Assembly: GCA_035553855.1 (NCBI GenBank)
Contig: DATMJO010000081.1
Location: 26,697 to 90,696, forward strand
Reading direction: 5' to 3'
Origin: JBBDYQ01 sp035553855
GTDB taxonomy: Bacteria; Actinomycetota; Thermoleophilia; Solirubrobacterales; Thermoleophilaceae
DNA: 64,000 nt
Below the pieces are notes generated by a model. It was not told where the DNA came from, did no database searches, and worked only from the letters and a program-made list of their open reading frames with translations. Shown here piece by piece: positions 8,306 to 17,213 of the stretch (the stretch's first letter is position 1; each line of letters begins with the position of its first letter). The position numbers and the translations under genes are program-made.

Positions 8306-10331
8306 CGGGCTCCGGCTCGCGCAGCCGCAGCGCCTCGCGCAGGCCGCGCTCGGTCTGCTCGGCCGCCGTGTCCCAGGTGTGGGGGCGGACGAAGTCGATC
8401 CCCTCGCGCGAGCGGCGCTCCCATAGGGCCTCGTGGTCGAGCAGGCGCTCGGCCGCGTCGGCGAAGGCGAGCGGGTCGAGCGGGGCCAGCTCCAGCGGGC
8501 CCCCGTCCGGCCCGAAGATCGACTCGGCGCTGACGCCCGCGAGCTCGACGCAGGGGAGGCCGCAGGCGAGCATCTCCTTCGGGATGAGGGAGAAGTTGGT
8601 CATGGAGATCGAGATCCCGACGGTGGCCTCCGAGTAGAGCCGGGCGAGCTCGTCGTGCGAGCAGACGCCGAGCGTCTCGTAGGGGAACGCGGTGCGGGGC
8701 GGGTCGGACTCCCCGTAGAGCACGATGCGGAGGTCGGGCCGGCGGCGGCGCAGCTCCTCCAGCGCGAGGGTGCCGAGCGGGACGGCGCGGCGGGGGGTGG
8801 TGGGCCGCGCGTACATGACGACCGTGTCGCGGCGGCGCTCGACGGGGCGCGGGCGGTAGATCCCGTGATCCACGCCGAGCTGGAAGTCGGTGGCGCTCGC
8901 CCCGTAGCGCTCGATCAGGAGGTCGCGCAGCCACGGGCTCGCCGCGATGCAGTGCATGCCGAGGCCGTAGGTCTCCGTCGCGAGCGCAGACTCGAAGCTC
9001 GTGCCCTCGAACTCGGCCTCGTGGTCGTTGACGAAGTAGGCGCGCGCCCGGCAGCCCTGGAGCATCATCACGGGGTGCGCGGTCTGCCAGCCGGTGGCCA
9101 TCACGACGTCCGCGCCGCGCCAGTCGGCGAAGCCCTTGTGGACGGGCGCCTCGACCGGGGCGAAGTGGTCCCGGATCGCGCCCCGGATCACGGCGGGCCA
9201 CTCGGAGTCCTGGAGGTCGAGCGGGTCGTGCACCCAGATCGAGCAGGTGTGGCCCATGCGCTCGAGCCGCGAGGTGACCTGGAAGATCGTGTTGTGGCCG
9301 CCGCTGCCGACGCGGAAGGGCGGGATGACGACGGCGATGTGGAGGCGGTCGCGATCGGCCATCCCGGGTGCAGCGTCGCGCAGCGGCGCGGGTCCGTCGC
9401 GGCGGAGCCGCAGCACGGCCTCGTACTCGTGCCCGGCGCGCTGCGCGGGCACCGGCTCCGGCTCGCGGTGGGCGCCGTCGGAGCGCCCCTCGAGCGAGAG
9501 CGCGGAGCGCATGGGCGCGGGCAACCGGGCGGCGCGCGAGCCGAGCGCGGAGCCGACGCGACGGCCCGCGTGGTGCAGGACCGACCGCGCGGTCCCGCCG
9601 GCCGAGCCGCGCTCGCGCATCCAGGCGCGGTCGGCGGCCACCTGGGAGGCGACGCTGCGGAGCGCCAGCGGCTCGACGTGCCCCGCCGTCTCGCGCAGCC
9701 CGCGGTACTCGTCGAAGTAGCGGCGCATGAACTCGAGCGGACCGTAGTCGTGCGCGTGCAGGACCGCCGCCCCGCGGACGAGGCGCTTGCGCCAGGCGGT
9801 GTCCCGGAGGTCGCGCCCGAAGGCCTGGTCCTCGGCGTAGGGGACCTCGCGGAAGCGGACCTCCGCCCAGCAGTCGCGGCGGTAGCAGGCGTTCACGTTC
9901 GAGAGGAAGGGCTCATCGTCGGGGAGGGAGGCGAAGAACTCCGTGAGCTCGCGGGCGATGGAGGGGCTCGTGTCCTCGCGGGGGAGGTGCGGGCCGAACG
10001 CGACCCCGAGCGACTCGTCCGAGGCGAATGCCTCGCGGTAGGCCGCGAGCCAGCCCTCGACGGGCGTGGCGTCCTGTGTGAGGAAGGCGATCAGGTTGCC
10101 CCTCGCCCGCTCCGCGCCCATGTTGCGCGTGCGCCCGTGACCGAACTCCCCGGGCGGGATCTCGAGGACCGAGGCGCCCGCGTCGCGGGCGATCGCGACG
10201 GAGCGATCGCCCGAGCCCGAGTCGATCACGAGCACCTCGTCCGGGGCTTCGCGCCGCAGGGCGTCGAGCAGCTCCGCGAGGTGGCGCTCGCCGTCCTTCA
10301 CCGGGATGACGACGGAGACCGTTTCGCTCAT
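8295..10331 (-). CDS. Two-domain glycosyltransferase: family 2 domain plus family 4 (WsaF-like) domain
   Basis: The ATG at 10331 gives 678 residues. Residues 1-240 are a GT-A domain: VSVVIPVKDGERHLAELL, VLVIDSGSGDRS, FLTQDATPVEGW, with the rhamnosyltransferase-like RTRNMGAERARG. After a linker of about 100 residues rich in Arg and Pro, residues about 345-678 form a GT-B domain starting HIAVVIPPFRVGSGGHNTIF and including SLIPKEMLACGLPCVEL. That second part resembles rhamnan-synthesis/WsaF-type transferases. Both domains look complete, so the protein probably adds two sugars in succession, likely rhamnose-type, though this is inferred from similarity. It is coupled (ATGA) to the small coiled-coil gene upstream. 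Confidence 0.88.
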   Translation of the reverse strand: MSETVSVVIPVKDGERHLAELLDALRREAPDEVLVIDSGSGDRSVAIARDAGASVLEIPPGEFGHGRTRNMGAERARGNLIAFLTQDATPVEGWLAAYREAFASDESLGVAFGPHLPREDTSPSIARELTEFFASLPDDEPFLSNVNACYRRDCWAEVRFREVPYAEDQAFGRDLRDTAWRKRLVRGAAVLHAHDYGPLEFMRRYFDEYRGLRETAGHVEPLALRSVASQVAADRAWMRERGSAGGTARSVLHHAGRRVGSALGSRAARLPAPMRSALSLEGRSDGAHREPEPVPAQRAGHEYEAVLRLRRDGPAPLRDAAPGMADRDRLHIAVVIPPFRVGSGGHNTIFQVTSRLERMGHTCSIWVHDPLDLQDSEWPAVIRGAIRDHFAPVEAPVHKGFADWRGADVVMATGWQTAHPVMMLQGCRARAYFVNDHEAEFEGTSFESALATETYGLGMHCIAASPWLRDLLIERYGASATDFQLGVDHGIYRPRPVERRRDTVVMYARPTTPRRAVPLGTLALEELRRRRPDLRIVLYGESDPPRTAFPYETLGVCSHDELARLYSEATVGISISMTNFSLIPKEMLACGLPCVELAGVSAESIFGPDGGPLELAPLDPLAFADAAERLLDHEALWERRSREGIDFVRPHTWDTAAEQTERGLREALRLREPEPAGR

Positions 10332-10603
10332 CCGCGGCCGATGGCGCGCCGCGCGAGCCGCACGACCGCCCGGAGGCCCCTGAGCAGCGCGCGGAACTCG
10401 GCCGCGCCGCGCCGCTTCATCAGGGCGTTCAGGTCGAGGTGCCAGCGGTCGAGCCAGTAGGCGCGCTCCTGCGCCGCGGCGATCGCGCGGTTGGCCGCCG
10501 CCGCCTGCTCGGCCAGCTCGGACTCCAGCCGGCCTACGCGGGCGCGCAGCTCCGCGTTCTCGCGCTCGAGGTCGGTGTCCTGTCGCTCGCCGGTCGTGGC
10601 CAT
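10328..10603 (-). CDS. Small coiled-coil protein coupled to a glycosyltransferase
   Basis: 91 residues from ATG 10603. Residues 8-40 (DLERENAELRARVGRLESEL) show a clear leucine heptad pattern, so it should form a coiled coil. The rest is basic and helical (ALMKRRGAAEFRALLRGL). Its TGA overlaps the ATG of the two-domain glycosyltransferase, suggesting it is made in step with, and may bind or scaffold, that enzyme. Short coiled-coil regions are often fused to or placed beside rhamnosyl/WsaF-type transferases as length rulers; that role here is a guess. The reading frame extends upstream to 10723, but that part would run through the operator of the divergent regulator, so the inner ATG is preferred. 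Confidence 0.7.
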   Translation of the reverse strand: MATTGERQDTDLERENAELRARVGRLESELAEQAAAANRAIAAAQERAYWLDRWHLDLNALMKRRGAAEFRALLRGLRAVVRLARRAIGRG

Positions 10604-10646
10604 CTCGCGCCCGGGAGTGTCGCAGCATCCGCGCCCGTGATCGTGG

Positions 10647-10662
10647 ATATCATATTTGATAT
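10647..10662. promoter_or_regulatory. Palindromic operator overlapping a leaderless promoter
   Basis: ATATCA, TATT, TGATAT is a perfect inverted repeat in an AT-rich island of an otherwise GC-rich region. On the plus strand TATCAT (10648-10653) lies seven bases before the ATG of the HTH gene, the spacing of a leaderless actinobacterial promoter. On the minus strand TATGAT (10654-10649) could serve the coiled-coil gene. The repeat runs over the start codon, so binding of the HTH protein would shut off its own operon. Confidence 0.7.
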
Positions 10663-10990
10663 GCCAGCTGCGGGTGAGCTGATCCGGGACCTCCGTGCGC
10701 GACACCGCCTCGGCCAAGAGCAACTGGCTCGGAGGGCGGCCACCAGCCAGGCCCAGATCAGTCGCATAGAGCGGGGCGAGACTTCTCCCAGCATCGCCAC
10801 GCTCTCGCGACTGCTCGCATGCGTCGGCGAGGAGCTCCGGCTCGACGCCCAGGGCCTTTCCACGGGCAACCGGGACATCGCGGAGCTGCGCGAGGACTAC
10901 GAGCGGCTGACGCCCGCTGAGCGGTTCGCCGAGGCGGCCGAGCTCAGCTCCGTGCTGACCGAGCTTGCGGCGCGGCGGACACGCCGATGA
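10661..10990 (+). CDS. XRE-family HTH regulator, likely antitoxin or autorepressor
   Basis: 109 residues. Residues 5-60 are a Cro/C1-type helix-turn-helix: LIRDLRARHRLGQEQLARRA, then SQAQISRIERGETSPSIATL, the recognition-helix signature. The C-terminal half is helical and acidic (ELREDYERLTPAERFAEAAEL). The ATG at 10661 is chosen because the TATCAT box and the palindrome lie immediately before it. Its TGA overlaps the ATG of the nucleotidyltransferase gene, so the two are co-translated. This gene order, a small HTH protein then a nucleotidyltransferase, is that of HTH/NTase toxin-antitoxin-like modules; neutralising the partner is inferred, not shown. Confidence 0.85.
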   Translation: MPAAGELIRDLRARHRLGQEQLARRAATSQAQISRIERGETSPSIATLSRLLACVGEELRLDAQGLSTGNRDIAELREDYERLTPAERFAEAAELSSVLTELAARRTRR

Positions 10991-11499
10991 GCGTGTCGCC
11001 CCTGCGCCCCTACCAGCTCCTCCGCGTCCTCGTCGAGCACGGCGTCGACTTCGTCGTCATAGGCGGTTTCTCGCTGGCCGTGCACGGCTACGTCCGGGCG
11101 ACGAAGGACATCGACATCTTTCCGGCGCCGGCGCGCGAGAATCTAGCCAGGCTGATGGGCGCGCTCGAGGCGCTGGGGGCGGAACAGCTCGCCGTGGGCG
11201 ACTTCGAGGCGCGGGAGATGCCCGTCGAGCTGGACGTCGAAGGCCTCCTGCTCGGTGGGAACTGGCTGCTCCGCACACGTCACGGGCGCCTCGACGTGAT
11301 GCAGTACGCCGCGGGAATCAGCGGATGGGAGCAGCTCCGCGGCGGCGCGGTGTCGGAGGATCTCCCCGATGCCGGCACCGTCTTGTTCGCCGGACTCGAC
11401 GACCTGATCGCGATGAAGCGTGCCGCCGGACGGCCACAGGACCTCATCGACATCCGCGAGCTGATGCGCGCCCGCGGCTCCGGCGAGATCGACCTATAG
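10987..11499 (+). CDS. Nucleotidyltransferase-fold protein, possible toxin of an HTH/NTase module
   Basis: 170 residues. The N-terminus VDFVVIGGFSLAVHGY followed by ATKDIDIF gives the Gly-Gly helix and the Asp-x-Asp metal site of the polymerase-beta nucleotidyltransferase fold. The third carboxylate is plausibly in MPVELDVEGL or RLDVMQY. The C-terminus has DLIAMKRAAGRPQDLIDIREL, a pattern shared with AbiEii-like and DUF6036-type proteins. Such enzymes transfer a nucleotide to RNA or protein and several act as toxins. It is translationally coupled to the HTH gene. Its stop overlaps the convergent ABC permease stop by six bases. Confidence 0.82.
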   Translation: MSVSPLRPYQLLRVLVEHGVDFVVIGGFSLAVHGYVRATKDIDIFPAPARENLARLMGALEALGAEQLAVGDFEAREMPVELDVEGLLLGGNWLLRTRHGRLDVMQYAAGISGWEQLRGGAVSEDLPDAGTVLFAGLDDLIAMKRAAGRPQDLIDIRELMRARGSGEIDL

Positions 11500-12336
11500 C
11501 TCCTCCGCGATCCGCGGCGCCTCGCGGCTGAAGACCCAGAAGCCGAGGGCGAACACGCCGACGATCGTCGCGGCGGGGATCAGGAGCAGCAGGTCGTTGC
11601 CCACGATCGCGAACGCCGTCGGGGCGTCCGGGTCGATCACGGCGTGGCGGACCTCTTGGACGATCGCCGCGAGCGGGTTGAGCATGATCGCCTCCTTCAC
11701 CCCGGCGGCGGCGTCGATCGTCTCGATCGCGTAGATGATCGGCGTCCCGTAGAAGGTCATCTGGAGGACGACCTCCCAGATCGGCTTCACGTCGCGGTAG
11801 CGCACGAACAGCGCCGAGAGCAGCATCGCGAAGCCGAGCACGAGCAGGATCAGCGCCAGCAGGAAGACGGGCAGCAGGAGCCAGGTGGAGTGCGGGCGCA
11901 CGCCGGAGGCGAGCGCGAAGATCAGGATCACGACCGCGTTCAGGGTGAGGTTGAAGGCGGCTGTCAGCACGGTCGAGACGGGGATCGCCAGCCGCGGGAA
12001 CTGGATCTTGCGGACCAGGTTCTCGCGCTCGACGACGCTGTTGACCGCCCCCGTGCCCTCGGCGAAGAACGTGAACAGCACGATGTTCGTGAGCAGGACG
12101 ACGGGGAAGAAGTCGACCCCGCCGCCGATCCGCACGAACTGCGTGAAGACGAAATAGAGGACGCCGAACAGCAGCAGGGGGCGCATGAGCTGCCAGAGGT
12201 AGCCGAGCACCGAGCCGAAGAAGCGCAGCTTGAAGTCGGTGACGGCGAGTGTCCAGGAGAGCTGTGCGAAGCGCCGGAAGCTGTCCCCGAGCGCGGTCGG
12301 GCCCGTGATCGGGGTGCCGAGCGGCTCGGCGGTCAC
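11494..12336 (-). CDS. wzm: ABC transporter permease for polysaccharide export (Wzm/TagG type)
   Basis: 280 residues from a GTG at 12336 overlapping the ATPase stop (GTGA). The N-terminal amphipathic part RFAQLSWTLAVTDFKLRFFGSVLGYLW is the typical ABC-2 entry for glycan exporters. Six membrane helices follow, with ENLVRKIQFPRLAIPVS and the RYRDVKPIWEVVLQMTFYGTPIIY coupling region. It pairs with the ATPase upstream to move a lipid-linked O-antigen- or teichoic-acid-like polymer across the membrane. It is last in its operon and ends tail-to-tail with the nucleotidyltransferase gene. Confidence 0.92.
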   Translation of the reverse strand: MTAEPLGTPITGPTALGDSFRRFAQLSWTLAVTDFKLRFFGSVLGYLWQLMRPLLLFGVLYFVFTQFVRIGGGVDFFPVVLLTNIVLFTFFAEGTGAVNSVVERENLVRKIQFPRLAIPVSTVLTAAFNLTLNAVVILIFALASGVRPHSTWLLLPVFLLALILLVLGFAMLLSALFVRYRDVKPIWEVVLQMTFYGTPIIYAIETIDAAAGVKEAIMLNPLAAIVQEVRHAVIDPDAPTAFAIVGNDLLLLIPAATIVGVFALGFWVFSREAPRIAEEL

Positions 12337-13568
12337 GCCCCGGCCCTCGTGCCCGGCGCGGCCCGCTCGACGCGCGCCTCGTGCTCCAGGTCCAGCTCCT
12401 TGCCGGCGACGCGGGCGCCCGTGACCACGATCGAGACGGCGCCCTCCCGCTCGTCGAGCGGCGGCTCGCCGGGCTCGGCGAGCACCCGCGGGGTCGCCTG
12501 GTAGCGCCAGCCGGGGGCGAGCTTGTTGTCGGCGATCTCGACGGTGAACTCGGCGGTGTCGCCCGCGGTGAAGGCGCCCCCCGCGGCGGAGGTCTGGAAG
12601 ACGAGCACGCCGTCCTCGTTCGTCATCTCGAGCTCGAAGCGCGCGTTCGGAACGTCGGCGGCGAAGCCGACCTTGGCCCTGAACGTGCAGCGTCTCCCGT
12701 GGGCGAGGAACTCCTGGGGGAAGCCGTTCTCGTCCTCGAACCAGACCTCGGCGATCCGCGCGGCGAGCGCGAGACCCTGCTCCTCGTCCTCCAGCACCGT
12801 ACGCTCGGTGCGGCCGCGCGGGAAGTTGAGGGCGAGGTACTGCTCGGCGACCTCGTCCGGGTCGCCGGTCGCGATCACCTCGCCGCGCTCGAGCAGCATC
12901 GCCCGGTCGCAGAAGCGGTGGACCGCGCTCATGTCGTGGGTCACGAGCAGGATCGTCCGGCCCTCCTCGCGCAGCCGGCGAAACTCGTCGAAGCACTTCT
13001 GCTGGAAGGCGGCGTCGCCGACGGCCAGCACCTCGTCGATCAGGAGGATGTCGGCGTCCACCTGGATCATCACGCTGAAGGCCAGCCGCACGTGCATCCC
13101 GGACGAGTAGTTCTTGAGCTTCAGGTCCTCGAACTCCTGGAGCTCGGCAAACTCGATCACCCCGTCCACGCGCTCGCGGGCCTCCTTGGGCGGAAGCCCG
13201 AGCATGATCGCGTTGAGGATCACGTTGTCGCGCGCGGCGAGGTCGGGGTTGAAGCCCACTCCGAGCTCGATGAAGGTGGAGAGACGCCCGTTGACGTAGA
13301 TCGCGCCGTGGTCGGCGCGGTAGATGCCCGCGAGGCACTTGAGGAGCGTCGACTTGCCGGACCCGTTGCGCCCCACGATCCCGAAGAACTCACCGGGCTC
13401 GACGCTGAAGCTGACGTCGCGGAGCGCCTCCAGCGGGTCGTGGCGGGTACGCCGGAACGGGTGGAGGGCGCGCTCCTTGAGCGTGTGCATCCGCTCCTGC
13501 GGGACGCGATATGTCTTGCCGACGCCGTCCGCGACGACGGCGGCGCGGCTCGGGGGGGCGTCGGCCAT
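12333..13568 (-). CDS. wzt: ABC transporter ATPase for polysaccharide export with C-terminal glycan-recognition domain (Wzt type)
   Basis: 411 residues from ATG 13568. Walker A is GRNGSGKST, the signature is NYSSGMHVRLAFS, Walker B is DILLIDEVLAVGD, and the switch histidine is in LLVTHDMSAV. Residues about 265-400 form an extra beta-rich domain (WFEDENGFPQEFLAHGRRC to IVVTGARVAGKELD) matching the Wzt C-terminal domain that recognises the capped end of the polymer. That means the exporter probably reads a specific terminal modification of the glycan made by this locus. A TAGCCT box (13584-13579) ten bases before the ATG suggests a leaderless promoter. Confidence 0.92.
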   Translation of the reverse strand: MADAPPSRAAVVADGVGKTYRVPQERMHTLKERALHPFRRTRHDPLEALRDVSFSVEPGEFFGIVGRNGSGKSTLLKCLAGIYRADHGAIYVNGRLSTFIELGVGFNPDLAARDNVILNAIMLGLPPKEARERVDGVIEFAELQEFEDLKLKNYSSGMHVRLAFSVMIQVDADILLIDEVLAVGDAAFQQKCFDEFRRLREEGRTILLVTHDMSAVHRFCDRAMLLERGEVIATGDPDEVAEQYLALNFPRGRTERTVLEDEEQGLALAARIAEVWFEDENGFPQEFLAHGRRCTFRAKVGFAADVPNARFELEMTNEDGVLVFQTSAAGGAFTAGDTAEFTVEIADNKLAPGWRYQATPRVLAEPGEPPLDEREGAVSIVVTGARVAGKELDLEHEARVERAAPGTRAGA

Positions 13569-13578
13569 AACGCGCGGG

Positions 13579-13637
13579 AGGCTAGCGCCGCCCGCAGGGG
13601 CGCAGCCGGCGCAGAGACGCGCCGGCGCCGGTAGCCT
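13579..13637. promoter_or_regulatory. Divergent leaderless promoters for wzt and the glycerophosphodiesterase gene
   Basis: TAGCCT appears on the minus strand at 13584-13579, ten bases from the wzt ATG, and on the plus strand at 13632-13637, ten bases from the ATG at 13648. Both match the TAnnnT -10 pattern seen before other lead genes in this window. No -35 element stands out. Confidence 0.5.
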
Positions 13638-13647
13638 CCCTGGCCGC

Positions 13648-14589
13648 ATGGGGGTGCGCGCCACAACGCTGATGCTGGTCGCGGCGGCATTCGCCGTGCT
13701 CGCGGCGCCTGCCGCCGCCCAACTCGCCGGCAATCCGTGGCTCGAGCGCCGCCCGCTCAACATCGCCCATCAGGGCGGCGAGTACGAGGCGCCGAGCGAC
13801 ACGCTCTACGCGTTCAAGACGGCGATGGACAAGGGCGTCGACGTGCTCGAGATGGACGTCCACATCACCTCCGACGGTCACGTCGTGGTCCTCCACGACG
13901 GGACGGTCGACCGCACCACGAACGGGACGGGCTCCGTGGAGAACATGACGCTCGCCCAGGTCAAGCAACTCGACGCCGCGCACTGGTTCGTCCCGGACGT
14001 CGGCACGACCCACTCGAGGCCCGCCTCCGAGTACACGCTTCGCGGGATCGCGACCCGCGAGAAGGACCCGCCGCCGGGCTACACGCCCAACGACTTCACG
14101 ATCCCGACGCTGGCCGAGGTGCTCGACACCTTCCCGGGCGTCTACACCAATATCGAGCTGAAGCCGACCACGCAGAAGACCGGCGTGCTCGAGCCCGCCG
14201 TGGCGAGGCTGCTGGCCGACCGCGGGCGCACGGACGACGTGATCGTCGTGTCGTTCGTCGATCACTCGCTCGAGCTGTTCAAGCTGCTGGCCCCGGCGGT
14301 CCACACGGCCACCGCCACCGGGCAGGCGGGGCTGTTCTGGGCGAGCTCGCAGGGGCCGCTCCCGGGGGCGCCGAACCCGCGTTACGTGGCGCTCCAGGTG
14401 CCCGAGGTCTTCGCGGGCGTGCCGGTCGTCAACCCCGGCTTCATCGCCGAGGCGCAAGCCAATGGCCTCGCCGTCCACGTCTGGACGGTGAACGACGAGG
14501 CCACCATGCGCCGGCTGCTCGACTGGGGGGTGGACGGCATCATGACCGACCGCCCGACCCTCCTCGAGTCGATTTTGAACGGCGGCTGA
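13648..14589 (+). CDS. Secreted glycerophosphodiester phosphodiesterase
   Basis: 313 residues. A signal peptide covers about residues 1-24 (TLMLVAAAFAVLAAPAAAQ). The mature protein has the GDPD TIM-barrel signatures: the first catalytic histidine in NIAHQGG, VLEMDVHITSDGHVVVLHD with the metal ligands and second catalytic histidine, and TDRPTLL at the end. It hydrolyses glycerophosphodiesters to an alcohol and glycerol-3-phosphate outside the cell, either for phosphate scavenging or turnover of glycerol-phosphate polymers. An ATG ten bases after a TAGCCT box is the chosen start; the longer frame upstream would run through the divergent wzt gene. Confidence 0.9.
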   Translation: MGVRATTLMLVAAAFAVLAAPAAAQLAGNPWLERRPLNIAHQGGEYEAPSDTLYAFKTAMDKGVDVLEMDVHITSDGHVVVLHDGTVDRTTNGTGSVENMTLAQVKQLDAAHWFVPDVGTTHSRPASEYTLRGIATREKDPPPGYTPNDFTIPTLAEVLDTFPGVYTNIELKPTTQKTGVLEPAVARLLADRGRTDDVIVVSFVDHSLELFKLLAPAVHTATATGQAGLFWASSQGPLPGAPNPRYVALQVPEVFAGVPVVNPGFIAEAQANGLAVHVWTVNDEATMRRLLDWGVDGIMTDRPTLLESILNGG

Positions 14590-14599
14590 GCCGCCCGCC

Positions 14600-14833
14600 A
14601 ACCCTCGACCACCCTCAAGGGGGTCTGACCCCTTGGTCGGCGAAACCCTCAGGGGGGTCTGACCCCCGGCCCGCAAAAGGCGACTGGATCGCCATCGTTA
14701 ACCCTCGACCACCCTCAAGGGGGTCTGACCCCTTGGTCGGCGAAACCCTCAGGGGGGTCTGACCCCTCGCTCCTGACCCCTCGCTCCTCGGTCGGCGAAG
14801 CCTCCAGGGGGGCTGACGCCTCGCTCCGTCGCT
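14600..14833. repeat. Two 67-base direct repeats made of REP-like palindromes, plus a decayed third copy
   Basis: Bases 14600-14666 and 14700-14766 are identical over 67 bases and exactly 100 bases apart. Each copy has a palindrome AAGGGGGTC/TGACCCCTT, a linker GGTCGGCGAAACC, and a second GGGGGGTCTGACCCC. A shorter, diverged piece (GGTCGGCGAAGCC, then GGGGGGCTGACGCC) continues to about 14820. The array fills the whole gap between the convergent GDPD and helicase genes. The linker start GGTCGGCG also occurs between the palindromes at 47752-47814. Confidence 0.85.
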
Positions 14834-16084
<1,251 letters not shown>

Positions 16085-16240
16085 GTGTGTGCTCCTTGGG
16101 CGGCCCATACTGCTGACCGCATTGCGATTCCGGAGATTCGTTCGGACCCGGATCGCGCAGAGCGCACAAGACGGACGAGAACCTCACAGCCCGCATCGGT
16201 GCGGACCGTGCCGGGGACGGTAGCAGGGGTTTCTTGCGGC

Positions 16241-16246
16241 TATCGT
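16241..16246 (+). promoter_or_regulatory. -10 box of a probable leaderless desaturase promoter
   Basis: TATCGT lies ten bases before the TTG at 16257. The spacing matches other lead genes here and supports the unusual TTG start. There is no Shine-Dalgarno sequence in between. Confidence 0.45.
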
Positions 16247-16256
16247 CTCTTGCAAG

Positions 16257-17213
16257 TTGGCGACCGCTGCCACACGCGACGACGTACAGCCCGTAGCGAA
16301 CGAGGCACTCGACCGTTTCCTCACCGGCACGGTCACCGTCGCCCCGATCCTCGCGCTCGGAGTGGTGGCGGTCCAGGTCTGGGGCGACGCCCTGCGCTGG
16401 AGTGACCTGATCGTCTTCGCGATCATGTACGCGCTGACGGGCCTCGGGGTCACGGTCGGCTTCCACCGCCTGCTCACCCATCGCAGCTTCAAGACCAAGC
16501 CCTGGCTCCGCGGCGTCTTCGCCGTCCTCGGCTCGGCGGCGATCGAGGGGCCGGTGATCTCCTGGGTCGCCGACCACAGAAAGCACCACCGCTACTCGGA
16601 CCAGGAGGGCGATCCGCACAGCCCGCACGTGGGGCACGGGGGCGGCGTCCGCGGCGTCCTCTCCGGGCTCCTGCACGCGCACGTCGGCTGGCTCTTCATC
16701 CACACCCAGCGAGGCGCCAGGGCGCGCTACGCGCCGGACCTCGAGGCGGATCCCGTCGTGAGCTTCGTGGACCGCACCTTCTTCGTCTGGGCGATCGGCG
16801 GCCTGGTGGCCGCGTTCGGGCTGGGCTTTGCGATCGGCGGCTCGCTGCACGCGGGCCTCACGGGACTGCTCTGGGGTGGCGCGGTGCGGATGCTCGTCCT
16901 GCACCACGTGACCTACAGCATCAACTCGCTCTGCCACTTCTTCGGGAGGCGTCGCTTCGAGACCGGCGACGAGTCGCGCAACCTCGCCTGGCTCGCCCTG
17001 CCGTCGCTGGGCGAGGCGTGGCACAACAACCACCACGCGTTCCCGACCTCCGCGGAGCACGGGATGACCCGGCTCCAGCTCGACCCCTCGGCGTGGGTGG
17101 TGCGCGGCCTGGAGAAGACGGGGCTCGCGTGGGACGTGGTGAGGATCGCGCCGGAGCGTCAGCAGCAGAAGCTCAGGTGCGGGCCGGCGGGCGCTCGGAC
17201 GGCGTCGCCCTGA
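16257..17213 (+). CDS. Acyl-CoA/acyl-lipid delta-9-type fatty acid desaturase
   Basis: 318 residues from a TTG. The three histidine boxes of membrane di-iron desaturases are present: HRLLTH (about residue 81), HRKHH (about 118) and HNNHH (about 258). There are four hydrophobic stretches. It introduces a double bond into saturated acyl chains using oxygen and an electron donor, raising membrane fluidity. No ATG or GTG lies near the expected N-terminus, so TTG is chosen. The last 41 bases overlap the 3' end of the convergent methyltransferase gene, so the two messages are antisense there. Confidence 0.9.
   Translation: MATAATRDDVQPVANEALDRFLTGTVTVAPILALGVVAVQVWGDALRWSDLIVFAIMYALTGLGVTVGFHRLLTHRSFKTKPWLRGVFAVLGSAAIEGPVISWVADHRKHHRYSDQEGDPHSPHVGHGGGVRGVLSGLLHAHVGWLFIHTQRGARARYAPDLEADPVVSFVDRTFFVWAIGGLVAAFGLGFAIGGSLHAGLTGLLWGGAVRMLVLHHVTYSINSLCHFFGRRRFETGDESRNLAWLALPSLGEAWHNNHHAFPTSAEHGMTRLQLDPSAWVVRGLEKTGLAWDVVRIAPERQQQKLRCGPAGARTASP

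Noticed and set aside
10604..10723. Longer start for the coiled-coil protein at 10723
   Set aside because: It would read through the divergent operator and into the HTH gene; the inner ATG gives the coiled coil directly.
14600..14766. CRISPR array
   Set aside because: Only two identical copies, the repeat is made of palindromes, and there are no cas genes.
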